Source of the DNA: Gymnopilus junonius
Lineage: Eukaryota; Basidiomycota; Agaricomycetes; Agaricales; Galerinaceae
Assembly: GCA_015501075.1 (NCBI GenBank)
Contig: JADNYJ010000002.1
Span: forward strand, 496,001-560,000
Length of the DNA: 64,000 bases
Direction of reading: 5' to 3'
In this document: piece by piece, positions 29,600-41,400 of the stretch
How positions within the stretch are numbered: position 1 is the first letter of the stretch
Layout: every line of letters begins with the position of its first letter
Notes under the pieces: model-generated
Told to the model about the DNA's origin: nothing
The model's database searches: none
The model's input: only the letters and a program-made list of their open reading frames with translations
Translations under genes and position numbers: made by a program

Positions 29600-32212
29600 A
29601 TGGGGTCAGAACACCCGAGCCGTTCAAACAATGACCGACGCCAAATTCCAAAACCTGGTCATAACCCTAGTCTAACCGAAGGTGCCTCAAGCTCGTCCTC
29701 ATCCTCCGTGAGCAAACTAGAACTCGTTCAGAAGGCCTTTTTGGCACCTTTTGGCCACAAGAAGACCGATTCTACGCGTATTCTTTCCGATCGTGCGTCC
29801 ATTGACTTGTTTGGCCTTTCTCCCGATCTTTTGCAAGCTGAATACGTTTCCTCCTAGTCGCGCCTGTGATAATGACACCAAGGATGATTAACTCAGCGGC
29901 CACCGTATCATCAAGACCTCGGGCATCCATAACCAGCTCTTCAATGACTCGTAAATTGGATTTTGCCACTCTCGGACGTGCCCCACTTCGACTTGGCCTT
30001 GGTTCAAAGCGGATTACATCTGGGGATCTACAAATTTTTGAGGCTACCGAGGAATTGCTTGAGGCTGAGGTACCAGAACCCGAAGGCATAGCATCTAATG
30101 TGAGTCTTTTGCGCGGATTCAACGCGACTATTCCGAGTGCGGAAAACAGCAAAACTAGGAGGAGGCAGATGCGAAATGTGGAGACACCACGGTTAGGGCT
30201 GAAGAAACTTGGAATGAGCGCGCGGGGTTTATTGACTGAGGAAGAAGATACCGAGGGGCAAAGTGTGGCTAGCAGTGAAGATGACATAGTGCTCGTCCGT
30301 CATGTAGGCAAGAAAGGGCGGGAAAGCCTTAGTACCACAAAGAAGTTAGGCAGAGAGGAGTTGACCCGTCAGTCACAAGAGATTATGCGCGACAAGGAAA
30401 ATATTCATGTCAAGAGGGCACGTCTTTCTTTTCTTTCCCAATTTACATCCCAGTTGAATTTGCTTTGATGTTAGAGTCTCATTAATAGTGAAATTGAAGA
30501 GATCACGAACAAAATTCATGCACTCGACGAAATCAGGGCAAAACTAGAACAGGACCTACTCAAACTGCATGAAGAGGAATTGGAGTTGGACGACGAATGT
30601 AAGACACTTCTTTGGTGAAGGTTCTAAGAAAAATATCTCAACTGTGACCAACAGTAGAAGGCGTCAAAGAGAGAATCAAATTCGAACAGGCTGCCGGCCA
30701 CCAAAAAAATTCTTCGGTCCAGAATTTACATCTTCCTCCAAGCTCTCGTCGTCGGAAAGGTAGCTCATTGCTTTCGATATCACGTTTATGTTGTTGAACC
30801 TTTGAACAAGGCCCGGCTTTCTTACCATCTGAACATGACGAGCTTCCTCCAGGCGTGGCATTTATGGTACTTATTTCGATGTCTTCAATGCTTTCCCTTT
30901 TATAACCATGCTACCAGACTCTGGAAAGCCACACCACTCCTATCACGGCACTTGACTTTTCTGAGCCATATGGTACACTCGTCAGCGGATCTCAGGAGGA
31001 CGCCCAACCCCGCGTTTGGGACCTGTTATCCGGTGAAGAGATTGGCAGACTCCGAGGCCACGTTGGAGCCGTACACTGCCTCCAGGTTGAAGATCACGTA
31101 TGTTTAACTGGTGGAGCCGATGGCAACGTAAGGTTATGGGACCTAAGGCGCGTGGATGTGGATGACAACTGGGGCGCTGAAGAGATGGTTAGCCTTAGAG
31201 ACGTAGCGGAAGAAGAGGAAGAAGGTGGGGAGTTCGTTGAGCGACCTAATGGAATACGAAGCTCAGAAGACACTGAAGCCAAGGACAATGCATGTGCACG
31301 AGTACTTGAAGGTCATACTCAGGCAGTGACAGCGCTTTATTTCGAGGATGAATGTCTGGTGAGTTACTTCCAATAATCCAACTTACCTAGATTTAATCCA
31401 GAGACGCAGGTGACTGGTGCATCTGATAAAACCTTGCGGCAATGGGACCTTACAACAGGCCAGTGTGTCATGACCATGGACATTCTTTGGGCTATATCAC
31501 ATCCAGCAAATCCCAGTCTTTCCGCTCCCATTTTTAGTCAATCCTTTCCTGGTAGTTTCTCAGTTTTGACCCCTCCTTATGCCGATGGAACACGAGAGAC
31601 ATACGAAGATTTTGTAGGAGGAGTGCAATTTTGGGGTTATGGTCTAGTGAGCGGCAGCGGCGACGGTGCTGTGAGGATGTGGGATAGTAAGTTTAGCCTC
31701 CTTATTTCGTTGGGGGAGTGCAAATATTTATGGCTTTGTCTATAGTGCGTACTGGGCAAGCCCATCGAACATTGCTTGGACATACAGGTCCAGTCACTTG
31801 CCTTCAATTTGACGAAATACACATTGTTAGCGGTAGTCTAGATCAAACATTACGAGTTCGTACTCATCTTTACGCCACCTACTCGTACGCTAACCGTTTG
31901 CTCAGGTCTGGGATCTTAGGATGGGTAATATATTCGAGACTATTCACTTTGATCACGCAGTAACTGCATTGCAATTTGATTCTCGGAAAATAATTGCTGC
32001 AACTGGCGAAAACGGTGTCAAGGTAATCTTTGTTGTTACCGTATTGTGTGTGGCCTGTGTTGACGTTTCCTTAGATATATAATCGAACAAGTTACCAACA
32101 ATCCACTTTACTCACTAATGGTCACACAAGTCCCGTAGAGAGACTTCGATACATGGATCGGTATCTTGTAACTGGCGCGAGAGATGCCAAAGTTAAAATA
32201 TGGTCACTATAG
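29600..32212 (+). CDS. MDV1: Mitochondrial fission adaptor, MDV1/CAF4-like WD40 protein
   Basis: Links Fis1 to the dynamin Dnm1 on mitochondria. Start at the first in-frame ATG, 29600 (uncertain). The N-terminal part has [20 protein letters not shown] and [16 protein letters not shown] coiled coil follows ([34 protein letters not shown]), then a WD40 propeller from about 30918: [103 protein letters not shown]-stop. Coiled coil plus C-terminal propeller matches Mdv1/Caf4. Later exons: 30489-30598, 30655-30759, 30811-30866, 30918-31358, 31410-31686, 31746-31855, 31906-32022, 32075-32212. One base is missing near 29855. The junction at 30453-30488 would be a 36-nt intron and is uncertain. Confidence 0.88.
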
Positions 32213-32541
32213 CACGAATAATAAATTTAACATAATATATCCACATAGAATCGGACGTTGATGACAAACAGGTAAGCTTCATTTCACGATGTGAAAGGAT
32301 GATCTGTAACCGAAAGAGTTGATAGCGGAGTAAGTCGTTCATGATCATGATCACTATGGAGAATTAGAGGAGGTTATTTTTAGGTCAATAACGGTCACAT
32401 GATGTAAAGTTGCATCGCGAACATATTACACTTGTTGATTGCAGTTCACCGAGTTCACTGGTTCAGTCCGAAACTACTTACTTGAGAGTTGAACTCACTT
32501 CTTTCGCTGCATAGACGAGTCATCTGCAAAGGCTTACCTAC
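32213..32541. other. Intergenic: MDV1 3' flank and GCNA promoter
   Basis: No conserved frame; contains AT-rich sequence and no evident TATA box at the usual distance. Confidence 0.4.
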
Positions 32542-34570
32542 ATGTTATCTGAATTGCCTATGAAGTCTCAAAAGCCGTCCAATCACTGTCAGCCACCTCC
32601 CAAAATCCCTCCATTGGCGGCAGCACTCTCGGAGGTGATTCCAGATAGTGAAGAGGAACGTCAACAGTACGTGCATATTTACTTATGTGCTGGGAACTGT
32701 TACATCTGAGTTCTCTCTAGCAAAGAAGAACATACGAATGATCCTCTTCACATTGCGGAAGTTATTGAGATATCTTCTGACGAGTCGGCAAGGCACGTTT
32801 CAATACTCGATTTTACATGCCCAAGGCTGAAGGGAAAATATAGCGAAGAAGGACTTAAACCCACGTTGCGCAGGTATATTTTGATCTTATATGTTTCGCC
32901 GGTAAATGACTGGGCTCAAAGGTTCACAACTGCCAACCTCCCAACTGACCAGTACCAAACCCCAAGAAAGGGGCTGTCCAGGCCAAACTATTCCATAAGG
33001 CGTATCATTGAATCATCAGATGAAGACTCCGCTCCAGAAGTTATTGAGCTCTCTGATTCTGATAGCTCGGTTCAAAGTAGACCTGCGAAGCGAGGCAGTA
33101 TGAAATTGAGGGCTGCAATTGATCCCCCGCCAAGTCCCACTCATTCTACAGTTGACGATTCAATAATCATATTGCAAGTTGTTCTTACAATCGTTAGATA
33201 TTAGCTGATGAAAGCTTTAGTGACGAACCGAGAAGCGCTAGAACGCCCCTGCGTATTGGCAGGAAAGACACAGGTCCTGCCACTGTCCCAAAAAGTGGAG
33301 GGGCACGGAATCCCAACTCCGTCAAAGTTGGAGCTTCTGTTTCTACTCCCGAGCCTTCGGGCAAGAAAAAGACCGCATCTGCTTCTGAACGCAGATCACA
33401 AGCCAGACTCCGACCTAACACTAAAAGGGCCTTGTTGGAGGCTGAGTTGAAGAGAAGGAAAGAGTTTGCCCAAATTTTATTTACTGATCTGAACCAGCTC
33501 GTTTTCAAACAGGGCTTACCGGCCAACACCCAACTAAACTGGAACAAGAGGTTGCTAACGACAGCTGGGAGGGCCAAATTCCACAGGTAGATTTATCACT
33601 CTGCGAAGATATAAATAAAGAGATTGATGCCTTTCTGAAGGTCAAGAGAAGGAATTCAGACCACGGAAATCGAACTAGCAGAGAAGATATTGGATTGCGA
33701 TGGTGAGAGTACTTGTTTCTCTCCTACGACCATGTACTAAGGAGACTCCTTGACTAGAGAGGATAAGAAATACATTGTCTCATGAAATGTGCCACCTGGC
33801 AACATGGGTAATCGATAAGAAGGTAGATGAACATCATGGCAGGCTCTTCAAAAGTTGGTACGTAGGCTTTGGGCATCTATAGCTTGTCAGAAAGCACTCA
33901 TTCTTTTAAGGGCGAGTCTTATTATGAAGAAACGCCCGGACATTCATGTCTCAGTGAGTCGTATCTCGTCGTCATCGCGCCGCCTTTCTTAGAAGTGTCT
34001 TTTAAAAAAAAGGTTAAACACGACTACGAGATTTCATATCCATTTGAGTGGAGTAAGATTTTGCGTAAACCCGCCCAGGATTCAAGCTGATAAGTCCTTT
34101 TCAGAATGTGAAAAGTGTGCCAAAATGTGAGAAGAGCCCAATATTCCCTTTAGTCACACCTGTATTTGACAAATCTCAGCTACGGCCGGTTTAGCAAGTC
34201 AATACGACCGGATGAGTGTGGTAAGTTTATCGAATACACAGGGAACAGTTCAGATGATACTTTTGTATTAGTGTGCGGAGCATGCAAAGAAGGAACCCTC
34301 ATTCCTCTCTTCACAACAAGGACACCGTCAAAGAAAGCCATAAAGTTCAGTCGGATGGGGGCCGCTAAGCCCCAAGGTAATCAATTACTCTCCGAAATCC
34401 ATTGAATCTTCTATTCACCATATACTCCTCCAGATTCTCCCATCTCAGCGCAAGGTACATCGTCGAAGGGTAACGGTATCGACTCCTCCGATTCCAATGG
34501 TTCCGAAATAGAAACTTTGGCCGATATATTTGCCGTGACTGGGATAAGAAGCGAAGAGAAGGATGAGTAA
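32542..34570 (+). CDS. SprT-type metalloprotease, GCNA/ACRC-like, with SUMO-interaction-like motifs
   Basis: GCNA/Spartan-type proteases remove DNA-protein crosslinks. The N-terminal half is disordered, with hydrophobic-acidic patches typical of SUMO-interacting motifs: EVIEISSDES, EVIELSDSDSS and DDSIIIL. The SprT domain follows: LNQLVFKQGLPANTQLNWNK, RLLTTAGRA, TEIELAEKILDCDERIRNTL, then SHEMCHLATWVIDKK with the HExxH zinc/catalytic motif, HHGRLFKSW and RPDIHVS. A zinc ribbon uses CEKC and CGAC. Exons include 32542-32666, 32721-32873, 32922 to about 33183, about 33204-33586, 33641-33702, 33758-33857, 33911-33953, 34013-34052, 34105-34126, 34180-34220, 34272-34376 and 34434-34570. The joint near 33190 needs one base or an unrecognised splice. 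Confidence 0.85.
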
Positions 34571-34689
34571 TAATATCTATCCCTCATCCTGTAATGATAT
34601 TAATTATAGAAATTACAACGTCGTTTGAATAGGCAACTAGCATGATACAATATTTTATAAATACAATTGAGGCCATACAGTGCACTCTA

Positions 34690-36743
34690 CTACTTGACCT
34701 GACGAACTAGAAGGGGTAGTTGTGTACCAGCACTCCACTTCCCAGATATGAATGGGCGTGTTAGGACGGTGTTGCATTTGCTTATTTCAACGCCTTCCAC
34801 TGGAGTGAACTCGAAGTAGGGAAGGAGAGCTGCAATGAATATTTTTATCTCGGCAAGTGCAAACCAATGTCCCAAACAAGAATGAGGCCCAAGACCAAAT
34901 GTCATCAAATTGTATATGCCTTGCTTTGTAGGATCCCAAGAGTTGATGTCTTGCCATCTTTCAGGGCTAAAGTCCGGTGAACATGAAGCTCTCTCAAAAT
35001 CTTGGTAAGTTAACTTACTTGAATTCAAGAGCATCTTTCCCCCAGACGTCTTCACTCAGACTCAATCCCTCAATAGGTATATGGATATAACTGCCTTTGA
35101 GTATTCTGAAATGATCGACTGTCGAACCATTTGAAAGCGTGATAGGTTGGGATGTTGGAATTACATCATCTTCCAATGCAACGCGTATAGTACCGTGTAC
35201 AGGTGGGCAAAAACGGAGAGTTTCTCGTACGACCGCATCAAGATAGGGCAATCTTTCTAGAGTGTCCCATCGGGGGTGCGGAGAGCACCCACAAGCATGC
35301 GACGACAGGAGGGTACGTGGTTTGCAAGAAGTGCAATCGTAAAAACCAGAGTCTGCTGAAGAATCTGAAAGGTTGCCGTCTGATTGACTAGAGGTGAGTT
35401 CTTCTCTCAGGAGAGCTTGAACCCCAGGGTGAAGAGCCAGAAAGTAGAAGCACCACGATAGAGCAACAGAAACGGTGTCCGATCCAGCAAGGAGGAACGT
35501 AGAACACTGGTCAAGTAATTCTTGATCGCTTAACCGCTTAGAGGGATCACTAGATAAGTTTTGCTTGACTTTTGAGAAGGATCAGATTGTCAAACAGAAA
35601 AGGCAAGACAAAAACGACTGACTCAAAAGTGTCAAAAGATCCTTTTCGTCGTTATTTATCTTGCTATCTATGACTTGGGCTTTCTTTTGTGCGATAATAG
35701 CTTTACCAGCCTGCGCAATCACTTTCAAGGACTCATTGGTTGTCTTTGTGTTGTCGGTCACCTGCTTTCGCTTCAGTCGAGGCTCTGAGGGGAAAGATAG
35801 CTTTTCTTACCCATATTTTCCTCAAAGTCGGGAAGTACAGTTCGAGAATTTCCCTCATGCCTAATCCCTGGTCTGCAACGTTGAACATCCGTCGATAAGC
35901 GGAATACACAGGTTCAGACTCGTCTTCTACTGAGTGGAAGTTATAGCTGAAACCGGCCATTCCAATGACGTCAAAGGCTGCGCGGGATACCCAATGTGAA
36001 ATGTCGATTATAGAGGCAGGGCCTCTGGAGAACGACCCTTTATTTGTCGGACCCTGCGATGACTGCTCCAAAAGTTCTTTCCAACGATAGTGCAGCTCCT
36101 CCGCCTTCCGGAAAAGCACAGCAGTCATATTTTTTATCCTTGGGGGCTTGAAGGCTGGAGCAATGACCCTGGTCTGCATTGCATGTTCGGCTCCTTCCGT
36201 AGAAAATATGCCTAGAGAGAAGCTTTAGGTACGTTGGGTTGATAAACAAAAGTTGCAAGACCTTTGCCAATTAGTCTTCCCAGAAAAGATCTCGTTTGCC
36301 ATGGCTTTTCGTATTTTGAAGAGTACATAACACGGCTAATGACATTGAAATCAAATGAAAGCAGTCTATAGTCGTGCTGGGAAATTCTAAATAATTCAAG
36401 GGCAAGAAGCGATTCAGAAGACATACTCTGCCAAACCCATGAAACCGAATCGTCCGTCCAAAGCGTTTCCGCCAATCTTCATGGGTTTTAGCACTATATG
36501 TAGGACTTCAGAGAGGAATAAGCAGCTGAGAATGTATTTTACGGGCATAGCTTACTCCATGACCTGGCACAAATGGCTTTCGAACAGAGATCCCATGGGG
36601 CCGGGCAAATGTCTTAAGGGATCATAGAGGGGACGAATGAAGAGCATATTGAGGAGGTAGAGGACACTCCGGATGCAGATAATGAAGATTGCAAGAAAGC
36701 ATATCTGGAGGAAAAGAATGAGCCACTCTGAGAAATCGAACAT
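34690..36743 (-). CDS. Cytochrome P450 monooxygenase
   Basis: Membrane-anchored haem monooxygenase. Exons 36743-36556, 36493-36427, 36376-36262, 36211-35811, 35761-35623, 35578-35029 and 34966-34690 give 578 aa without frame errors. N-terminal transmembrane helix (LILFLQICFLAIFIICI) and proline hinge HLPGPMGSLF. I-helix AGSDT in FLLAGSDTVSVALSW, K-helix ETLR in VVRETLRFCPP, PERW, and haem loop FGLGPHSCLGHW with the Cys ligand. A 30-residue Cys-rich segment (about 35257-35346) between the I and K helices has GT..AG ends in frame and may be an optional intron. Family number cannot be assigned by eye; substrate unknown. Confidence 0.93.
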
Positions 36744-37047
36744 GACAATGGCAGAGGGGAAAGCAGGCACATTTCGGAGGAAATGAAAGTATTTATTCGT
36801 TCGCAAACAAGGTTGCTGTTGACCCCTTTCTATTTTTGGTGCTCCCTTTCTTCCCAATTCAGCAAAGACCCATTGTGGTCGGACCCACAATCGGAGTACA
36901 AACCTTAAAGCAATTCTATATAGATTACATAATCACAGATTTCGATCGTCAACGCGAACAATTAAGCCCGCTGTAAAGACAAAAAAGTGCGCCTCTTCTA
37001 CAATCCTATTCTTTTCGTGTATTAACCCCTACCTCTTAATCCAGAAA
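36744..37047. promoter_or_regulatory. Divergent intergenic, P450 and ribosomal protein S29
   Basis: A 304-bp region between divergent start codons. A pyrimidine-rich leader precedes the S29 start. No TATA box assigned. Confidence 0.4.
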
Positions 37048-37330
37048 ATGACCCACGACGCTGTTTGGTTCTCTCGTCCCCGCAAATTCGGAAAGGGTAG
37101 CCGTCAATGGTATGCATTCGGACACTCGTTGCAGAAGAAATTCATTCTGACTGACCATTTACCAGCCGGCTCTGCGCACACCAAGCTGGCCTCATCCGCA
37201 AGTATGGTCTCGACCTCTGCCGTCAGTGTTTCCGTGAAAAGTCTGCTGCCATCGGCTTCGTCAAGGTCAGAAGAGAATCGTGTGCTTCGGAACATTGTAG
37301 ACTTAAATACGCTGATTTTAGAACCGGTGA
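37048..37330 (+). CDS. RPS29: 40S ribosomal protein S29 (uS14)
   Basis: Small-subunit zinc protein near the mRNA channel. Exons 37048-37109, 37166-37265 and 37322-37330 give 56 aa, the family length. [20 protein letters not shown] precedes the zinc site CRLC..CRQC, then [14 protein letters not shown]. The last coding exon is only nine nt (Asn-Arg-stop). Confidence 0.97.
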
Positions 37331-37778
37331 ACGCTACCTCGCATTCTGCTATTACACTCCGTTTCTTTTCCGAGCAAGTTGTGGCCAAAGCGCGTCACTC
37401 GATCCCATTCAAAGCTTCCCTGGCAATATAGTGACTCGAGAATTAGAAAGGCCGCTTTTGCACCTGTTGTAATTCTTGCCCTATGCTATAACTCAATGAC
37501 TTTATTATGAGATGTCTATGCCAATAACTCCGACTGCATCTTTAAAACACCTTATTGAAATGAAATCGACTGTAACATAAGGCATGTAATCAACATGGAA
37601 GTGGCTGTTTCTTACGATGGTTGGCGAGTTATTCTCCCAGGGAGGGAGAGCAAATGTCTTTCCTACGTGTCTGGTATTCCCGAATGACTGCCCAAGTAGG
37701 CTATGCATATAGGGCCTTCGAAGTGCAAAACGCTCAAAGGTCATTGATGAGATCTGTTCCATGAAGTGTCCGGAGTAC
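37331..37778. other. Intergenic between convergent RPS29 and SmE
   Basis: 3' flanks of both genes. I saw no conserved frame or RNA gene. Confidence 0.5.
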
Positions 37779-38264
37779 TCAAATTTGCTGTATCAATGTG
37801 ATGTTATCGCCTTTTAGAAGAATTCGACCTGCAGAAGGTAGATTAATAGCGGCCTCTGATGCCGCACGACACGCTAAGACGGACCTAATTCTCTTCGGGG
37901 TTTTGCGTCCTTGACAAACACTTCTGCAGCTTCGTCTATGACAAGGTTCATGAATTCATCGAAGCCCTAGATGACCAGACAGAAGATAGAAGTCAAAGAG
38001 GCCATAAGAAGCCAATGTTCGACATACAATAATTCGACCCTCGATCCTCATTTCAATATTATCGTACAACCAGATGGATATTTTGGTTTTCTGATCGGAA
38101 GTTGTTAGCTTGACTAATAAAAGACGTGAAATAGCAGGTTGCACTTGTTGTAGATTTTTGAAGATGACGTTCTAAGGGAGCTTTATTTAATCGAAACTAA
38201 TCGGAGAAGAGAATAAACCACGTACGATGGGTTGCACCATCACTCTTTGCTGACGTCCCGACAT
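37779..38264 (-). CDS. SME1: Spliceosomal small nuclear ribonucleoprotein SmE
   Basis: Subunit of the heptameric Sm ring on U1, U2, U4 and U5 snRNAs. Exons 38264-38226, 38171-38145, 38090-38028, 37966-37885 and 37828-37779 give 86 aa. MSGRQQRVMVQPINVIFKNL, Sm1 fold ISIWLYDNIEMRIEGRIIGF, MNLVIDEAAEV and Sm2 GRILLKGDNITLIQQI are all present. Intron sizes are typical. Head-to-head with the dynein gene, 186 bp between starts. Confidence 0.96.
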
Positions 38265-38450
38265 CTTGAAGTCGAAAAAATTAGATGGACGTTGATGATA
38301 GATTTCAATGAGCCTTTGCAGAAGACCAGAGACTGGAGGCGGTTAGAACTTAGAACTTAGCTAAGGGTTTACCTACCAAACAAAATAGCACGTGACATAC
38401 ATCCCCTTTCCTTGAGGCTCTTGGGTTGACAACGCGTCGCAACTACCAAG

Positions 38451-41400
38451 ATGGAGGTCGGTCTATATGTTTCGAGGCCATGAATAGCGTTAATATTTTT
38501 CTTAGGTCTTCGCACCTTCCAACTCATCGACTGCAGCAGCAGTTACATTCATTACTTTCGTTCAGGACCTGAAGAAGAAAACGAAAGCATGGGGACCTAT
38601 GATCGAGCTCTGTGCCAACGGAGAAAAAACACTTGAGCGCTTCAGATATCAATTTCCCGAAGATTGGCTCTATAGCGACCAGCTTCGTGGAGAATGGAGT
38701 GCTTATAACGAGATTTTGAAGAGGAAGAACGATTCTATCCAAGAACAGCTCGGTGCGTGCCCTTGACGAATCGACCGTTAGAAGTCCCTAATCCAGAAAT
38801 CTCCTAAGCCGGCTTGCAGCTCAAGATTGTGGCTGAGGACAAGATAGTTGAAAACAAAATCAACGAGATCCTTCAAGAATGGGAGCAGACACGCCCAATA
38901 CAGGGAAACATGCGTGCCGACACGGCTATGAACACAATCAATGTATTCGAAGGGAAACTCAATCGAGTGCAAGAAGAATACGACCTCGTTTGTCGCGCAA
39001 AAGAAGCTCTTGATTTAGAATTGACGCGTCACACACGTCTGGAACCTGTTTTTGAAGAGCTGCGTGATTTAAAGGCCGTTTGGACTGCCCTGTCTGGCAT
39101 CTGGAGTCAAATTAGCGAGCTGAGGGAGACATCCTGGGCAACTGTGCAACCTAGGAAACTGAGGCAACACATTGACGGACTTCTGACGTCCACGAAGGAG
39201 ATGCCAACCAGAATGCGTCAATACGCCGCCTTCGAATATGTACAAGATGTACTGCGCGGTCTCCTCAAGTCGAATACGCTGATCTCGGAATTGAAATCAG
39301 AGGCTCTAAAAGATCGCCACTGGAAGCAGCTGTTCAAGAACTTGAGATTGCCATCGCAAATTAGCCTGCCTTAGTAGGTACCTAATTCTCACTGCACATT
39401 AATTTCGAACTCACGCCTTCCAAGCATGACTCTTGGCCATGTTTATGACCTTGATCTCAAGAAAAACGAATCCCTTATCAAGGAAGTGATTATCCAAGCG
39501 CAGGGCGAGGTAGGAGATGTTTTTTCCTCTTCGCTCAATCTTCTCCAATTTTTTGGTTGCGTTTGTACAGATGGCATTGGAAGAATACATCAAGCAGGTC
39601 AAAGAGACTTGGACTAGTTATACGTTGGATCTAGTCAACTATCAGAACAAATGTCGCCTCATAAGGTCCAGACCTCGCTTTCTTCTTTGCATGGTTATTA
39701 ATGTTTTTTAATTTTTAGGGGCTGGGATGACCTATTTACCAAGTGCAGCGAAAATTTAAACTCACTCACTGCCATGAAATTATCTCCATACTACAAAGGT
39801 CCGTTTCCGATCTGCGTTTTTTTGAACTGCTTCTTATTTCACATTGAACAGTCTTTGAGGAAGAGGTAATTAGATTAAGACCAACCCGGACCATATTCTA
39901 ATGATACTTATAGGCCAGCTCTTGGGAAGAAAAACTCAACAGAATACATGTCCTTTTTGGTAAGTTTATTCGAATTTTCGTATGATTGCCATGCTTACAT
40001 TTGTAATCAGACGTCTGGATCGACGTCCAGCGACAATGGGTGTATTTGGAGGGCATTTTTTCTGGCAGCGCGGATATCAAACACCTTCTTCCCGTCGAGA
40101 GTAATCGATTCCAGGGTATTAATACTGAATTCCTGACTGTTATGAAGAGGGTCTATAAGTCTCCATTCGTTCTCGACGTGCTGAACATTCAAGGCATTCA
40201 AAAGAGTTTGGAGCGCCTTGCCGACCTTTTGAACAAAATACAAAAGGCCCTTGGCGAGTACCTTGAACGAGAGCGGTCTTCTTTCCCCCGTTTCTATTTC
40301 GTTGGAGACGAGGATCTATTAGAGATCATTGGAAACAGCAAAGACATTCTTCGAATCATGAAGCACCTCAAGAAAATGTTCGCGGGTATCTCGACCGTCA
40401 TGCTGGACGAGGATCTCACCCAGATTCAGGGCATGGCCTCGAGAGAAGGAGAGGAGGTGCCTTTCACTGAGCCGATCTTGCTGAAGGACTACCCCAAAAT
40501 CAATGATTGGTTGACCAGAATCGAGTCAATGATGCGCCTATCCCTTGCAAATCTGTTGACTGAGGCGGTTGTAGAATTGCAAAGCTTTTACGGACAAAAT
40601 GCTTTGCAAGCAGACCAGCTTATGACTTGGATGGAGAAGTATCCGGCCCAGCTTGTGACTCTTGCCGTCCAAGTCGCCTGGACTGCGAGCGTAGAAACGT
40701 CATTAGAGGGAAGCCAACCACCGCAACCTTCTTTAGACGTGATTCACCAAGCTCTCGACCTTCTCGCAGACATTGTTCTGCAGGACCTGAAACCAGTCAC
40801 ACGCCGAAAATGCGAACATCTCATCACCGAGCTAGTGCACGAACGTGATGTTACTCGGTCTCTCGTTCAACAAACCGTTCTCGACTCGAAGAACTTCGTC
40901 TGGTTGTATCAGATGCGTTTCTACCTCGATAAGTCTATCGAAATTCCATTGGATAGACTTTCCATCAAGGCCGCCGATGCGTCGTTTCCTTACGGATGGG
41001 AGTATCTGGGTGTTCCGGACAGACTGGTGCAAACTCCCCTCACCGACAGAGTGTATCTCACCCTAACCCAGGCGCTTGACAATCAACTTGGAGGTGCTCC
41101 ATTTGGACCTGCTGGAACTGGTTCGTACAATGTATTTTCCTTTCAAACTAAATTATTAAATTTTTGAGTGCAGGTAAAACGGAGTCTGTGAAAGCTCTTG
41201 GAGTACAACTTGGCCGTTTCGTTCTCGTTTTCTGTTGCGACGAAACGTTCGACTTCCAAGCCATGGGTCGCATCTTTGTCGGCCTTTGTCAGGTTGGGGC
41301 ATGGGGGTGCTTTGACGAATTCAACCGTCTAGAAGAACGCATCCTCAGTGCCGTATCACAACAAGTACAAGCTATACAGCAGGGCTTAGTGTCTCTTGTG

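Noticed and set aside
38451..38456. Idea that dhc2 is a 5'-truncated pseudogene
   Set aside because: The motor half is intact over 21 exons, starts with its own ATG and matches the known two-gene arrangement.
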